Notes: generated from the sequence alone by a model not told the origin. A stretch of 64,000 nt of DNA from Coriaria nepalensis (GCA_027186245.1 CP114489.1:5029501-5093500); one strand, 5' to 3'; positions 21,523 through 34,387 are shown, counted from the stretch's first letter. A program made the numbers and translations.

Positions 21523-22358
21523 ATGGTTTTCCACTTCCCGGAGCATCTTGATCTAGTACTGGTACCTGCTGGATTAATGCTTATGTTTTCTTACCATCTC
21601 TTCCTCTTATACAGATACTTCTACCTCCCTCACAAAACAGTCATGGGTTTTGAAAACCATGACAAGAAAGCTTGGGTCCAAAAAGTTATGCAGGCAAGTA
21701 AACTTAAAAATGATATATATATATATATATATTTACCCCTATTTTTGCTTCACTTTTTTATGACTTTCTCCCTTGCCCATTGCAGGATGAGCACAGAAAT
21801 GAATTGGGTTTATCTCTAAACGTCATTTCATCGAACGTATCAGCTGCAACTTTCTTAGCATCGATTTGCTTAACACTATGCTCTCTAATTGGAGCCTGGA
21901 TTGCAAATTCCCCAAGTGGGTTTTCCAATAGTAAAGTAATCTACGGCGATAAAAGCACGTCCACTGTTTCAATCAAGTTCTTGGGCATTCTAACTTGCTT
22001 TCTTATTGCCTTCTCATGCTTTATTCAATCACTAAGACACTTTGTCCATGCAAATTATCTAATAAGCATGCCAGACAGCAACGCAGTTGAATATGCGCAA
22101 GTTGCGATCAGAAGAGCGAGTGAGTTTTGGTCACTTGGACTTAGAGCGCTCTACTTTGCTCTTGATTTGCTTGTCTGGTTTTTTGGACCAATACCCATGT
22201 TTGTTTGCTCGGTCGTTATGGTGTTTATGCTTCATCATCTTGACACCAATTCAAAACCGTTTTATCGCCATGGAGAAGAGGGTGAGATGAATTTGATCAA
22301 GAAAAAAGTCAGAGAGCATGTTTCTGAGACGTTTCTTAGTACCACTGAACACGTGTAA
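21523..22358 (+). CDS. DUF599 family membrane protein, 247 aa, with a GC-AG intron
   Basis: Two exons, 21523-21693 and 21786-22358, encode 247 residues. The pattern is that of plant DUF599 proteins: a first hydrophobic helix (LDLVLVPAGLMLMFSYHLF), the conserved YLPHKTVMGFENHDKKAWVQ loop, then three more membrane segments (near SAATFLASICLTLCSLIGAW, IKFLGILTCFLIAFSCFIQS and YFALDLLVWFFGPIPMFVCS). The function of the family is unknown. The intron donor is GC (ATGCAG|GCAAGT) with an ordinary TTGCAG acceptor. The nearest GT donor would give an immediate stop, and QDEHRN follows in frame. A related copy lies 1.6 kb downstream on the same strand. Confidence 0.9.
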
Positions 22359-23970
22359 GGTATAGCTCGTTTGATTGTGTTTATTACAACACTATAAAGT
22401 CTTGAGTAAACATATTTTAGTTTTGATTTTGTGGGTAAGTTAAATTTTGAGGAATCAAATTAATCTCAAGCCCAAGTTTAACAAGCTCTAAAATCAGGTT
22501 ATCTTTTCCTTGTATACTGGTTCAAATGAATATACAAACATTTACCAAAGATCTAAATGAGGACGTTTTTCAATATATGAATATATATTGTAATTATTTA
22601 CTTAGACTAATGCAAGATTAACCCAGATCTACTTTTCAAGTTATTACGATCAATATTAAAAATTATAATAGAGGATAAAGAGAAAAAAGAATGTAGAAGC
22701 TTTTATCGCGGTTTGCTTTCGAAGATCAAATAGGTCTGAGGTTGCATTCATATTGAGCTTTGGCGAAATATTAGATCTTGCTATATTATGATCAATACAA
22801 CATCTATTATAAGTATACAACCAAATCACAAATGCCTACCTTACAGATTTCTAATCAAAGAATCAAAAATAGAGATAGTCACTAGGAGAAACACAACTCC
22901 AATCCGATCACACGAATCAACTAGGAAATCGGGTAGAAGTTAATAGATAAAGAGATTTGGTCAAATGCTAAATCGCACTTCACAGAGATAGAAAAGCGCT
23001 CGCAAAAATGAAGGGCAAGGCTAAAGGAGAGGGTTTAATATCACCGGGTCAAAAATAGAAACCCGGTTTAGGAAGCGGGTAAAAGCTAAACCGATTAGAT
23101 ATAATATATTCACCTTATCACAGACAAACTTTGATACATTGTTGCTTGCAAATCCCCTTAAACAGAAATTAGATAAATCGAATTCACAATTTGGAATTAT
23201 ATATAAGGGAAATAGGAGGTTAGACTCAAACTACAATTTAATAGTACACCATATGAATTGTCAATTCCTAAACAATAATGTAAATGGTTAGGTTGATGTC
23301 ACTAGTACCATTAAGATTGAGCTGTCCATGTGATTGTACCCCTCACCATAAACAAAAAAAAAAAAAAGAAACCTCAAAATATATGAGAAAAATATATTGT
23401 AATTAGAATATTAGATTATGTTGTAAATATGATTATACTTATAAAATTGTTTGAAAGAATTCATATAATTTTATTTATCAGATTATAAAATAATATTGTT
23501 AATTTGATAGAGGTAAGAATTTCTCTTTAATCACCATAAAAAAAAAAAATTAGATTTTTAGACTGACTGTTAGGAATCTGGCTAGATATATGGAAAATGC
23601 TACCCAGAACATGTCGCTAGCACTTCATGGTTCCAACGAATATCATCTTCTGGAATATCCTTCTATTATCTAATCATTGTCACGAAATAAACTTTATTGA
23701 GCCACCATTTATTTATTTATTCAATCCCATTAATAACTAGTTCCGTATAAGAATGGAAATTGAAAATACAAGTAATAATAGCTTGCTAAGACATAAGGCC
23801 CAATGGAAACAAGTCAAAGTACGGTAACCTTAAAACAATTCAACAAAAACAAGAACAAGCAAGTGCTTATATAGTCGGATTTAACAAACACACAAACTTG
23901 AAGGAATATAAAAACATCCCATCATCAAAAACAACTCCTTAATCATTTTACTCATCAACCAAAACAAACA
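22359..23970. other. Spacer between the two DUF599 copies
   Basis: AT-rich, no gene recognised. A TATA-like CTTATATAG at about 23867-23875 lies about 100 bases before the second copy's ATG. The segment 22680-23100 is less AT-rich and could be a mobile-element remnant, but nothing specific was identified. Confidence 0.45.
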
Positions 23971-24847
23971 ATGGATTTCCAAAAGAAATACCTTGATTTG
24001 GTTTTGGTCCCTTGTGGGTTGCTCATCTGTTTGCTTATCATATCTTTCTACTTTTTAGGTATCTTCATCAACCTCACACTACAGTCATGGGGTTCGAAAA
24101 CACGGACAAAAGAATTTGGGCCGACAAAATGATAAAGGTAATCAACTTACTTATTGTAATTGATCATCATAACTCTGCGTTGTATTAATTCGTCAATTAG
24201 GGTAGTGCTTAATTGTGAGTAGGAGAGTTGAAATGCTAGGCTGATAATTTTCTAACAGTTAAAGCTTTTCCGTATTTTTGTGACAGGACACACAAGAAGG
24301 GAAATCAGTTACTTCAAATGCACTAACAGTTCTTACCACAAATTTATCGGCATCGATCTACTTAGCAACAATCTCACTAACTCTTTGCTCATTAATCGGT
24401 GCATGGATAGCAAACTCGAACCAAAATGTTTTTCTGAGCGGCATAATCTATGGGGACACAAGATCCTCGACTCTGTCGATCAAGTATATTTGCCTCTTGG
24501 CATGTTTCCTTCTCGCTTTCTCCTTCTTCATTCAATCTACAAGGAGTTTTGTGCATGCAACTTACTTAGTCACAAGTAGTCCAACAAGCAGTGATAGTAA
24601 GGAGTTGAGTGATGAATATATGAAGTACTTAGAAGGATCTGTTATAGGTGGGGGTGAATTTTGGGCACTTGGGCTTCGAGCTTTGTATTTTGCTCTTAAC
24701 TTGTTGCTCTGGTTTTTTGGTCCCATTCCCATGTTTGCTTCCTCCATTGTTATGGTTGTGGTTCTTCATTACCTTGATAGGAATACTAGTGAAAGATCTG
24801 TTGCAATTCAACATGCTAAAAGGACCAGTGAGAGAGCTAGTGCTTGA
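23971..24847 (+). pseudogene. DUF599 copy 2 with a one-base frameshift in exon 1
   Basis: Exon 1 (23971-24137) starts MDFQKKYLDLVLVPCGLL, aligned with copy 1. Its second half, YHIFLLFRYLHQPHTTVMGF then ENTDKRIWADKMIK, lies in another frame. Exon 1 is 167 bases where 168 would keep phase, so one base is missing near 24030. Read without the shift, the frame stops at 24130-24132. The GT-AG intron and exon 2 (24287-24847, 186 residues) are intact, with GLRALYFALNLLLWFFGPIP nearly identical to copy 1. A complete promoter-like region precedes it. It is either a young pseudogene or a base-call error in a working tandem duplicate. The protein would be about 242 residues if whole. Confidence 0.75.
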
Positions 24848-27600
24848 TGATCAGCTCGCTTTCATGGAGTTTTTAGATGAACTTTGTGTCCTTTTCTCAA
24901 ATGAAGATTTTGAGTCGTTTTAAAACCAATCAATGATAATTACAATTTAGCAGTTTATTTTATTCTTGACTAGTATTTGCATCCATACAATGCATCTCTT
25001 TTATTAGATGTAGTCATTACGATCGAACTACCTATAAACAGGGGCCGAGTCAGGATATATAAGTTAACCACAAATAAAAAATATATATACTATTTCCGGT
25101 TTTTTTATTCGCACTTAAAAATCGGAGAAATTATCGTGAAAGTCACATGGATTTCGACTTAATTAAGAAAGTTGAATATTGATTACGTAGATCAATGTTT
25201 CAATCTTGAGAAGCAAGAGGATGGTTTTGCTTAAGTAATTTGATTATATTATCTTATAAGCATGAATGTTATCAAAACTATGAAGCAAAGTGATGTTGAC
25301 TAAAACTGATAAGTTGCTTAAATAGTAGATATATGATCAGTTAAGAAGAAGCCACGTTCCTGCTGGAATTTTCTGAACATATTTCAAAATTTAAAATAAA
25401 TAAAAGTTGATTAATAATAATTAATCATACTAATTAATATTAAGTAATTAACATAATCGATCAACGGTAGTTTCAATCGGATAACAATTAATTCTGATTG
25501 ACCGAAAATCATTTAACATAATCAAATTTGAGCTAGGAGTTGTTTCACTTCAAAAAATATATAAATTATCACAAGAATTGATGAAGTGGCAAAATGATGA
25601 CCATAGATCAAAGGCATATGGATAACTCATGATTCAATCTTAACCGTCCGAAAAAAAAAATCAAAATTCTTCCCATCAACTATTAAATACGGGCGAAATT
25701 GGTCACCAAAAGATAAATTTCGGCCAACATCATAAAATGACTAAAAAGTGATATTTTGAAGGCCAAAATTGACCAAACATATGGTCAAAATTGGCTAAAC
25801 ACATGATAAAAAAAAAATCATATTTTCCCCCAAAAGTGGTGAAAAGTGGTGAAAATGACATTTGCATCCCCTTTTTTGGCCCTTATAAGAGGATGGCCGA
25901 AATGGGGGAAGGGAAGGAAGGATTTCGGCCGAAACAATGAGGAATCAAGAGGAATTTCGGAAGAAATATTTTCCTTAATGGAAATATCTTGTTTTTCCCG
26001 AGAAACGACTGGAAATCATCATTTTCTCACTCAACTTGATAGATGACTGAAAATGAAGGGGAAGTAGAGAGATTTCAACCGAAATGGGGAGAAGGAGAGA
26101 GAAAGTTGTTTAGACAAACCTAGACTTAATCTTGATCGGAAGATTTGTCAATCAACCATCTACCAAAAAATGTGATTGGGGCCCACAAAGTGAGAATATG
26201 GCCAAATTTTTTGAGAGAGTTGGGATTTCATATTGATTTATTTGCAAGAGCATCATCAGTCATTTATCTATAAATAGAAGCCTTGAGTAAAGGCAAAAAA
26301 TATTTATTTGATCACCAACAATCACTGACAATCACCAAAAAATCGAACAACCATCGTAAATCATCTTTATGCTCCGATGAAATTCTCTTCTCAAATCCGA
26401 CACTCATCTTTTTTCGATTCTTCTAGAAATTATGTTTTTACTTAGATTTATTTTTCAGAGTTAATAATTAGAACACTGAGTTCTTATCTTAGTGATAGTT
26501 TCAATATATTAGTCATAGATTGGATACCCTTCGTCTCTTATTCCTTTCTTTAACTTTTCATTTATCGCTTTCATAGGAATAGATCTAATTTAAATTTAAT
26601 TTATTGTCATAGATTAGATTATTGCTTTTAATTATGTCATTTTAGTAAAGAGCTCTTTACTTATTCATTTATTTCTATCTTTCAACTTTTAATTTCAATT
26701 TCATTTATTATTATTTTACTTTGTTAGATAAAATTTATTCTGCTCGTCAATAAATACATCAAAAACAAAATCAAATATAAATTAACTTTAATCATTTTAT
26801 CTATTTAAAATTCAGATCTGTTAGTATATATTTATTTTATTTTATAATATAATTACTCTAACTTTTGACACGCCTATATAACCCATATTTTCTATTGCAT
26901 ATTTACCAAAATATTATCGAAAGTTAAATCCGATCCCAAATATTAACTGATATTAATTTTTCAAATTTTTTAGCTATTAATTTTTCCGACATTTTACTTC
27001 CATGCATACTTTCTTGCAACACGCAACGAAATAGATCATAAGTTAAAAGCCAAAATGTCCAAATTTTCATTGTGTGGGTCCTACTGCCTAGGTGACTTGT
27101 ATTAACTGGACATGTAATTATCAATACTTATATTAATTAACTTCATTTGACTCTATTATTTGAATTTGAACTTAGTCAAATCTACATTAATTTTAATTTT
27201 TTGAAAAAAAAATGCTATTAAAAATATATTTGGCTTTATTCTTGCAATAGGATTATTTGAAGGTGTTCCTCAATTTTGACGGTTTGTTTATTTTAGTCTT
27301 AAATGGCTTAATTTTGTTCTTAATATTTTTAAATATTTCATTTAGCCTTAGGATATATTTTATAAATGCTTCTTGTCATAATAGCTATGCTGAGCTGGAT
27401 TTCAGTTCAGCTAAGTCAATTTTAGACAGTCAAAAGTTAGTTTGTCTGGTGGTAGGAGCAGTTATTTCTTATGTCGTAAAACAGTGTATATAAGAATGTA
27501 TATGGGTCACTTGGTAATTAATGAAAAATTCATAATTCCTTACTAAACTAAAACAATTAGAAGTGATAACTATAAACTAGAACAAGCTAGCATTAACTAT
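24848..27600. other. Gene-free AT-rich DNA with an LTR-like segment
   Basis: No genes are supported. Most is AT-rich spacer, and 25560-26500 is listed separately as a possible LTR. From 26500 to 27600 nothing is recognised. Confidence 0.5.
25560..26500 (+). repeat. Possible solo LTR
   Basis: A TATA box (CTATAAATAG, about 26268-26277) is followed by a leader-like stretch with repeated CAATCAC words. Upstream are repeated GGCCAAAATTG-like words (25700-25800) and a perfect palindrome TTTCGGCCGAAA (25923-25934). This layout fits U3-R-U5 of a long LTR, but no ends, primer site or partner were found, so the call and both borders are tentative. Confidence 0.3.
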
Positions 27601-27604
27601 ACTG

Positions 27605-28935
27605 AGATATTTGCCCTTGTTGCTCGTTGGGACACTATTAGGCTGATATTTGCACTTGCAGCTAGCAAAGATTGAAAGGTGTGTCTTAATTTGATGTTAA
27701 AAGTGCCTTTTTGCATGGTGAGATTACTCAAGAGGTCTTCATTGAGCAGCCATGAGGTTATGAAGTGAAGGGAGCTGAGAACAAAGTTTATCAGTTGAAC
27801 AAGGTATTATATGGGCTCAAACAAGCACCATGAACATGGTTCAGCAAAATTGAATCCTATTTCATCGAAGAATGGTTTGAAAGGTGTTTAAGTTTAAGTG
27901 AGCACACTTTTTTCATAAAGAATGGTGACAATGGAAGGATTTTTATAGTCAACTTGTATGTAGACGATCTCATTTTTACTAGGAATGATTAGAAGATGTT
28001 TGAGGAGTTCAAGAGGTCAATGAAGTAAGAATTTGAGATGTGGAAGGATAAAGTATTTTCTTTGAGTAAAGGTAGTGCAGAGCTCAATCAGAATTTTCAT
28101 AAGCCAAAGGAAGTATGCCAATGAGGTACTTGAAAGGTTTGGAATGGAGCATTGTAACCCTATGAAAAATCCCATTGTGCCTAGCTGCAAACTTGTGAAA
28201 GATGAAAAAGCTACGAAGGTTAAGTCCACCACTTACAAGTAAATAGTGGGTAGTCTCGTGTATTTAACTACCACCAGACCTGATCTTATGTATATGGAGA
28301 GCTTGATAAGTCGTTTTATATAGGCACCTACTGAGTTACATCAACATGATGTGAAAAGGATATACCAATACTTGAGAGGAATAACTAAGATGGGAATAAT
28401 GTACAAGAAAGGAGGTAAGGAGAATTTGGTTGCTTTCTTTGACTATGATTATGCAGGAGATCTTGAGAATCGCAAGAGCACATCATGATATGGATTCAAA
28501 TTCAGTTCCAGAGCTATGGCATGGAGGTCCAAGAAACAACCAATTGTAACACTCTCTACAACAGAGGTAGAGTTTATAGCCGTGACTTTATGCGCCTACT
28601 TAAAGTGTTTGGATGTAGAGGGTTCTCGGGAAACTTGGTCTCATACAAAGTAAGTGCACCATTTTATGTGATAATAAATCGGTAATTAAGCTTTCGAAGA
28701 ATCCTGTTATGCATGATAAGAGTAAAGCATATCGATATTCGATTCCATTTTCTTCGAGACTTAACTAGAGATCGTGTAGTTGATTCAGTGCATTGTGGCT
28801 CTAAAGACCAGTTAGTTGACATTATGACAAAACCATTGACGTTAGACATGTTCTTGCAGATTAGAGAATAGCTTGTAGTGTGCATTGATCAAAAGGTAAA
28901 CTGATTACAAGTTTTGCAGTTCAGTTTAAGGGAGG
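27605..28935 (+). pseudogene. Copia pol remnant: reverse transcriptase and RNase H
   Basis: The plus strand reads, across several frames and many stops, the copia reverse transcriptase (ARWDTIRLIFALAASKD, AFLHGEITQEVFIEQP, VYQLNKVLYGLKQAP), including the catalytic YVDD at 27957-27968. The RNase H end follows (AWRSKKQPIVTLSTTEVEFI, then KDQLVDIMTKPLTLDMF). The order and completeness show that the 3' part of an element is present. Gag, protease and integrase are missing upstream, and it cannot encode a working protein. Confidence 0.9.
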
Positions 28936-28939
28936 ATTT

Positions 28940-29170
28940 GTTAGGTATCTTTAGTTGTTATTTCTTATGGAATAAGCCCTAATTTGTAGGGTGCAGTTTA
29001 GCTTTTGAATTGTTCTTCCTTAATTTTAGCCACGATTATAGGTCATGTAAATCGTGGATGCAGTTTGAGATCATTTTTGTTTGTAAAGGTTATATAAAAG
29101 CCACATTGTACTGAATAAAACAAGCTTGATAGCTCCCAAAACTATTATTTATTGTAGTCAAGTTCTAGCT
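28940..29170 (+). repeat. 3' LTR of the copia remnant
   Basis: TGTTAGGTAT begins directly after a polypurine tract (AAGGGAGGATT). A TATA box (TTATATAAAAG, about 29088-29098) and a GAATAAAA polyadenylation-like signal follow at LTR-like spacing. The right border is not defined and may lie beyond 29170. Confidence 0.65.
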
Positions 29171-29569
29171 TATTGGACATTGATTTCATTTTTGTCGTGT
29201 GTGTTAAATTCATTTTTTGAAAAATCAAACTTGAAAAAGTTGGTGCATTAGTTTCATCATTTACGACGAGATTGAAATCAGAAGTTTCATTGATAAATGA
29301 AAGTGAAGTCATGGAGTGAGTTACAACAACAACGTCACGGAATCAGTATGGACACAACGTTCTAGAAATGTATGTTTATTAAGTTTTGACCATCATTGAT
29401 AGAGCAAACATCTTTATAATATATTATATTTATGTAAATATTAGCGAGATAATACATATTATTATTATAAAAATTAGTTATTATTTATTATTTTTATTAT
29501 ATTTATTTGAATTAATATATTATATTATATAAATACATATCATAATAAAGTTCAGTATCTTTAGACCTG

Positions 29570-31075
29570 AGATCACCATGGTATCTTATGTGTTGAGTTT
29601 TATATTTTGACATCATTCCAACAAGCTCTAGCCAATGGTGAATACATGAATCGGTGGGTATGAAATTTTGTCATAAAGGTTGTGAGTGATCAAGATGAAA
29701 TCTATCACTTCCGTATTTGAAAATAGATCTTATGAAATATATTATTTATTGAACAATGAATCTTTGCAAAGTAATATGGTATGAAAAGAGTTTCTGTAAA
29801 TCTATTGTCGATATTCATTAAAAATATAATAGTTCATATGATTTATCTATTTAAATTTAACAATCAAATCATGTCCTAAGACGAGTTAGGATATTGGCAA
29901 GATGGAGGGATCATTTATTATAAATATACTATAATCACATTAGGTTCTTTTGGAAGATGATAACTTCTCATCTCTCAATAGTCTTGACACTTTGGTAGAA
30001 GTCAATCATAACTCAAAGATTCAGGTTATTTAATCATGAGAATATAAGTTAATTATTTAATTTTAAATATTTTAAATTAAATTAAATCATAAAGTATTAT
30101 GAAATCTTCTTACCAACATGATGTAGAACCTAATTGATCATACATATAATATTCGATTGTAGCTCAGTTTAGATTCATTGGAAGAAAGGAAAAACATACT
30201 ATTTCCATTTAAGAGTAAAATGGTTTTGATTTGTAGTTCGACTATAAGGGTAAAATGATAATTATTAATTTGTGAAATGTAATGTCATGCCGCTCTGTTA
30301 GCATAATTAATTGTGACATTAATTTAATTAAGTTTCATAAATTATGTAAGAACTTTTATTTTATTATAGAACTATTCTAAAGGTTCGTAATAACAATTGG
30401 ACATTAAAAGATTAATGGGTAAAATTGTTAATTGAATTTTTATGAGACAAATTAATCAAATTATTAATTAATATTCATGGGTCATTAACTCCCCATGGAA
30501 TGGTCGCCTTACTAAGTGGGTTTGATCCATTATTTTTTTAGTGGGGTTAAGGAAACCTGTTGACTTAGTAAGTTCTTAGGCAAACTGATAGGTTAACTAC
30601 TAGGAAACCTAAGACTTAATAAAGCATTATAATTATCTTATTAAGGTGACTGAAAATTATAAGCTTATTCTCCCCTCCTCTTGGCCGAAACTTCGAGTGA
30701 GAAAGAGATGAGTTTTCTCATCTATTTTCTCGAGTTTTTTGATTCATGATTGAATTTTTAGGTAAAAAATAAATTGAGCAAATCGGATTGTGTTGATTAC
30801 GATTAGAGAACGAACACTCATATGTCTTTATCTTTCTTACAATCGGGTTGCAAAAGGAAGTATTGAAGTAGTTTGCTCGTCGAGATTGGTAACCGCTTAA
30901 TCTAATCTAGAATTTTAATTATGTGAGATTTATTGTATTTTTTTTTTGTAAAATAGTTATATATATAATATATGATCATTCTTGTTATATAGATTTATGT
31001 TATAATTATGATAAGATCTAAAAATTTTAAATTACTACTTCCGCTCCTTTATACATATAAATTCTTAACAAATTA
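29570..31075 (+). repeat. Dispersed repeat family, copy A (LTR-like)
   Basis: This segment matches two others in the window (46800-48498 reversed and 55330-55900). Shared landmarks in order are a CCTGAGATCA / CCTAAGATCG block near 29570, AATCTTTGCAAAGTAATATG near 29759, a GTCATG...GTGACATTA block near 30285, AATTAATCAAA near 30450, TTGGCCGAAA near 30683, GATTACGATTA near 30797, and a TTTAAATTACT...TTTATAC tail near 31028-31060. There is no coding sequence. The TTCCGC-containing tail ending in ACA resembles copia LTR ends, so these are probably solo LTRs of one family. The left border is uncertain. Confidence 0.6.
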
Positions 31076-31089
31076 TTATCTCTCTCTCG

Positions 31090-31350
31090 TCAAAACCCAA
31101 ATTGTTGAATATGGGTTGATTAAACCCAAACGCCATTACAACTGGGTTTAATCCCCATATTCGAATTTGGGTTGATTAAACCTAGATGCATTGCGTTTGG
31201 GCAATCAACCCATATTTTCGAATTTGGGGATTAAAGTAGACGTAATTGCATTTGGGTTTAATCAACTTGAATTCGAATTTGGCGATTTAATGCAAATGCA
31301 ATAGCGTCTAGTTTTAATTAACCCAGATTCAATAATTTGCGTTTCAATAC
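31090..31350. repeat. Cluster of inverted GGGTTGATTAAACCC-type repeats
   Basis: About 250 bases contain alternating direct and inverted copies of one motif. The arm at 31108-31133 (AATATGGGTTGATTAAACCC, then AAACGC) is answered by its reverse complement at 31193-31216 (GCGTTTGGGCAATCAACCCA, then TATT) and again more loosely near 31249-31275. The word TTCGAATTTGGG recurs three times. Such DNA can fold into large hairpins. It may be a foldback-type element or an expanded palindrome. No protein is encoded. Confidence 0.75.
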
Positions 31351-32699
31351 CAGATGAGAGAGTGCTAAAATTTTAGATAAGTGGATAAAAATAAAATAAA
31401 ATAAAATAAAATAAATTTATTTAAGTTGAAATAAATAAATAATAATAAATTAAATATTTATGATGATGTGATATGATAAGATATATCATTAAATTTCATT
31501 TTTTTAAAATAATTTTTATCCAAATTTTTCTAAAATTTAGAGGGTGCATCATTATTTTAAGGATTATAGAGGCTTAGTTATAGTTTTGCATTTTTCTAGA
31601 TCCTAAATTCTAATATCCTAAAATTAATTATTATCATTTTTTAAAATTTGTTAGTAAAGCCTAATGGAGCCTAAATTTAGCTTTGCCCATCTTTAAATGG
31701 GAAAACTATAATAAATCCCCCAAAATTCATATTTATTATAATGAACCCATAATATTTATATAGTTATAACCAAATGATTAATTATAATGAGCTCTCCTAT
31801 TATATTTTTATCTATTTTAACGGATTTGTCCATATGGTGTCCACGGTGCTGCCATGTGGCCAATATTTAAACTTTTTTTAACCTCAAATTTATCTTTTAT
31901 TATATTTGTAACACTAAATTTTATATTTTCTTCCTTTAAGTTTTTTTATTTTATTTTAACCCCCAACTAACTCCATTTATGGAACTTGAGCTTTATCAAT
32001 GGAGGTCGAACTACATGACCAAAGCTCGCTCCATCAATTAGAGGTTATGAGTGAAAAAAAAAAAAAACAATAATTTAGAGAAGGAAAATAAAAATTTTAA
32101 GATTGAAAATATGCAAAAGATAAATTCAGGTTAAAATGTTTAAAACGCTGGAAACATAGCAACTACTGCATAAATCCCATAAAATATATGGAAAGAAAAT
32201 TATGAAGTGTTATTATAATTAATATTTAGGAAATTTATTCTAATACATATTAAGTGTAGGAGTTGTTTATAGTTTTCCCAACTAAGTTCTCTATGCTTTG
32301 AATCTTTCTCATAAAAGCTCTCCACATATTAAAACACTAAACAGCGCGACTCGTTTTAGTTACTTTGTACGTACATGCAAATCTCAAGAGGTTGGACTTA
32401 TAATATGGGCTTTGTGCACTTTAGGAATGCCCATGAACTGACGTTAACCAATTTCAAAACCCACTCACTACTCTACTACCTATTGGGCTCACCATTCAAC
32501 TAAACTATATGATGTTGAAAAATAAATAAAAGAAAATTGTAAACTATATGATAATTGAATACAAATGAACATAATATGTAATTTCATATTCTCATAATTC
32601 ATAGAAAAATATTATCATATATATGACTGAATAGAAATTTAGTCTGTCCGACATAAAATTAGAATATAAAAAAAAAAAAAACAAATTAAAAAGAAGGAA
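31351..32699. other. AT-rich gene-free DNA
   Basis: It begins with an AAAAT repeat at about 31389-31413. No open frames of interest, no recognised element. Confidence 0.5.
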
Positions 32700-33420
32700 G
32701 GGAAATCCAAAAGTGGAAAAATAAAAAGCATCACGCGAAGTACAGTGGAGTCCACCGCAGAGGAACGGTACAGAAGAAGTGGCCGATTAAAGGGCACTGA
32801 TTGAGAGTCAGTGTCTTTTCTGAATACTCTGTTGCTTTTTTTGGGGGACAGCGCCTACTTTGGCCGCTCCTGAGCCGTACGATCAGGTTCTCCACGATGC
32901 ATCGCCATGATACGTAGCCGACACTCTGTGCTCAGACAAGGACCGGTCTAGTTCCTTTTGGCAAGCTTAACTGGGCCCCTCTCCCACCATATATCGATTG
33001 CCACGTGTCACGCTAACTGGGACAACTTCGAGTCCGGTGCTTTTCTCTCTTTCCTTTTCTTTTTTTTCTTTTTACTTTTCTTCTTTGTTTTGTGATTAGA
33101 TAGATATTTTCCAACGCTGATCTCAATCTGCTGGGACGAAAGGAACAACCGTCAAGATGGATATGACGACACGTGGACGGCGGATAAGGCGAGGGGGTGA
33201 GAGAGCATGGGGGCGCGTGTAAGATGATTGACGTAACTAAAGTACGATGAAAGAGCTGAGAATGGAAAGGAGAGAGAGAGAGAGCGTCCCGCGTAAAAGT
33301 CGAGGGCTTTCTTCTGCGAAAAGCCATCATCTTTAACTCTCTCTCAGTCTGTCAGTGTCAGACACGTTACTCCCTCTCTCTCTGTCATCCACCCTCTGTT
33401 AAGTTACGTATGACATCGAA
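32700..33420. other. GC-richer promoter-like island without an attached gene
   Basis: This stretch is clearly richer in G and C than the 10 kb around it. It contains two G-box/ABRE cores, CCACGTGTC at about 33001-33009 and ACACGTGGAC at about 33170-33179. A CT-rich stretch at 33335-33390 resembles a plant mRNA leader. No coding exon follows on either strand within 3 kb. It could be a promoter of a non-coding transcript, of a lost gene, or part of a decayed element. Confidence 0.35.
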
Positions 33421-34387
33421 TTTTTTACCAGAAAGTATCTTCAACTCGAGAGATTAAAATGGAAAAAGGAATGGGAAAATAAGACACTCTAAATTAAATT
33501 AAATTAAATTAAATTTAGGTGAAAGATAAATATATTATGTTGGTGTGGTAAGAATATAATTTATCTTAAATTTATTGAATTTTAAATATATTTGAGAGAG
33601 ATTTGTTTTAATTATCTTTTATATATATATATATATATATGAGATTCCATTAAAATAATTAATTTAACGATTAAAAATATAATAAAATTATAATTATAAG
33701 ATTAATTTTTTAATATATAATAGTTATTATTTAAAGATTTTTTATATCTCTAAAATTTTGGAAATTAACCTCCAAATACATTAAGTAATGAGTTTGGATG
33801 TGATATTCCAAACAAGAGAAAAAATGAAAAAGGGAAGTGGTTAAGTAGAGAAGGTTGTGCTGAAAATATTTTTAAGAATATATGTATTTAATTATTAATT
33901 AATTTTAAAATATAAATTCATATTTTTATAAAATATTAAAATTATATTCAAGTTCATATCAGTTTATAAAAAATAAAAATAATATGTATGAAAAAAATAA
34001 ATATTTAAAAAAAATAAATAAAAATAAAAATTGCATCTAAGCGCAATTAGTAATGAGTCACTTTTCACATTTGCCGCCGATTGAGCTGAAAAAGAGACCC
34101 AAGTTGCATGGTGGGTAGTAAGTTTACCCGATGAAATGGATAAATGGGCCCACCCAGCTTTTAGATGGGTTTTTTTTTCTCTCTCTTCACTCTTCAATAG
34201 GGTTTTACTTTTTTACCTGAAACAATTTGAGAAAGAAAACAAATTATAAAAAGGCATGAAGGTATCAATACTATGTATGTATTTGTTTCGATGAAGCTAA
34301 AGTTGCGGAAAGACACTTTCTGTATGGAAGGAAGTGAAAATGAAGGTTACTTGATGCTGTCTCTTAACTTTTTCAAAAGTGATTTTT

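Noticed and set aside
21694..21701. GT donor at GCAA|GTAAAC for the DUF599 copy 1 intron
   Set aside because: Both possible joins from this donor run into a stop at once. The GC donor keeps the frame and the family sequence.
33013..33330. Minus-strand open frame of 105 codons
   Set aside because: Low-complexity Ser/Pro/Lys/Arg product inside the promoter-like island, with no recognisable domain.
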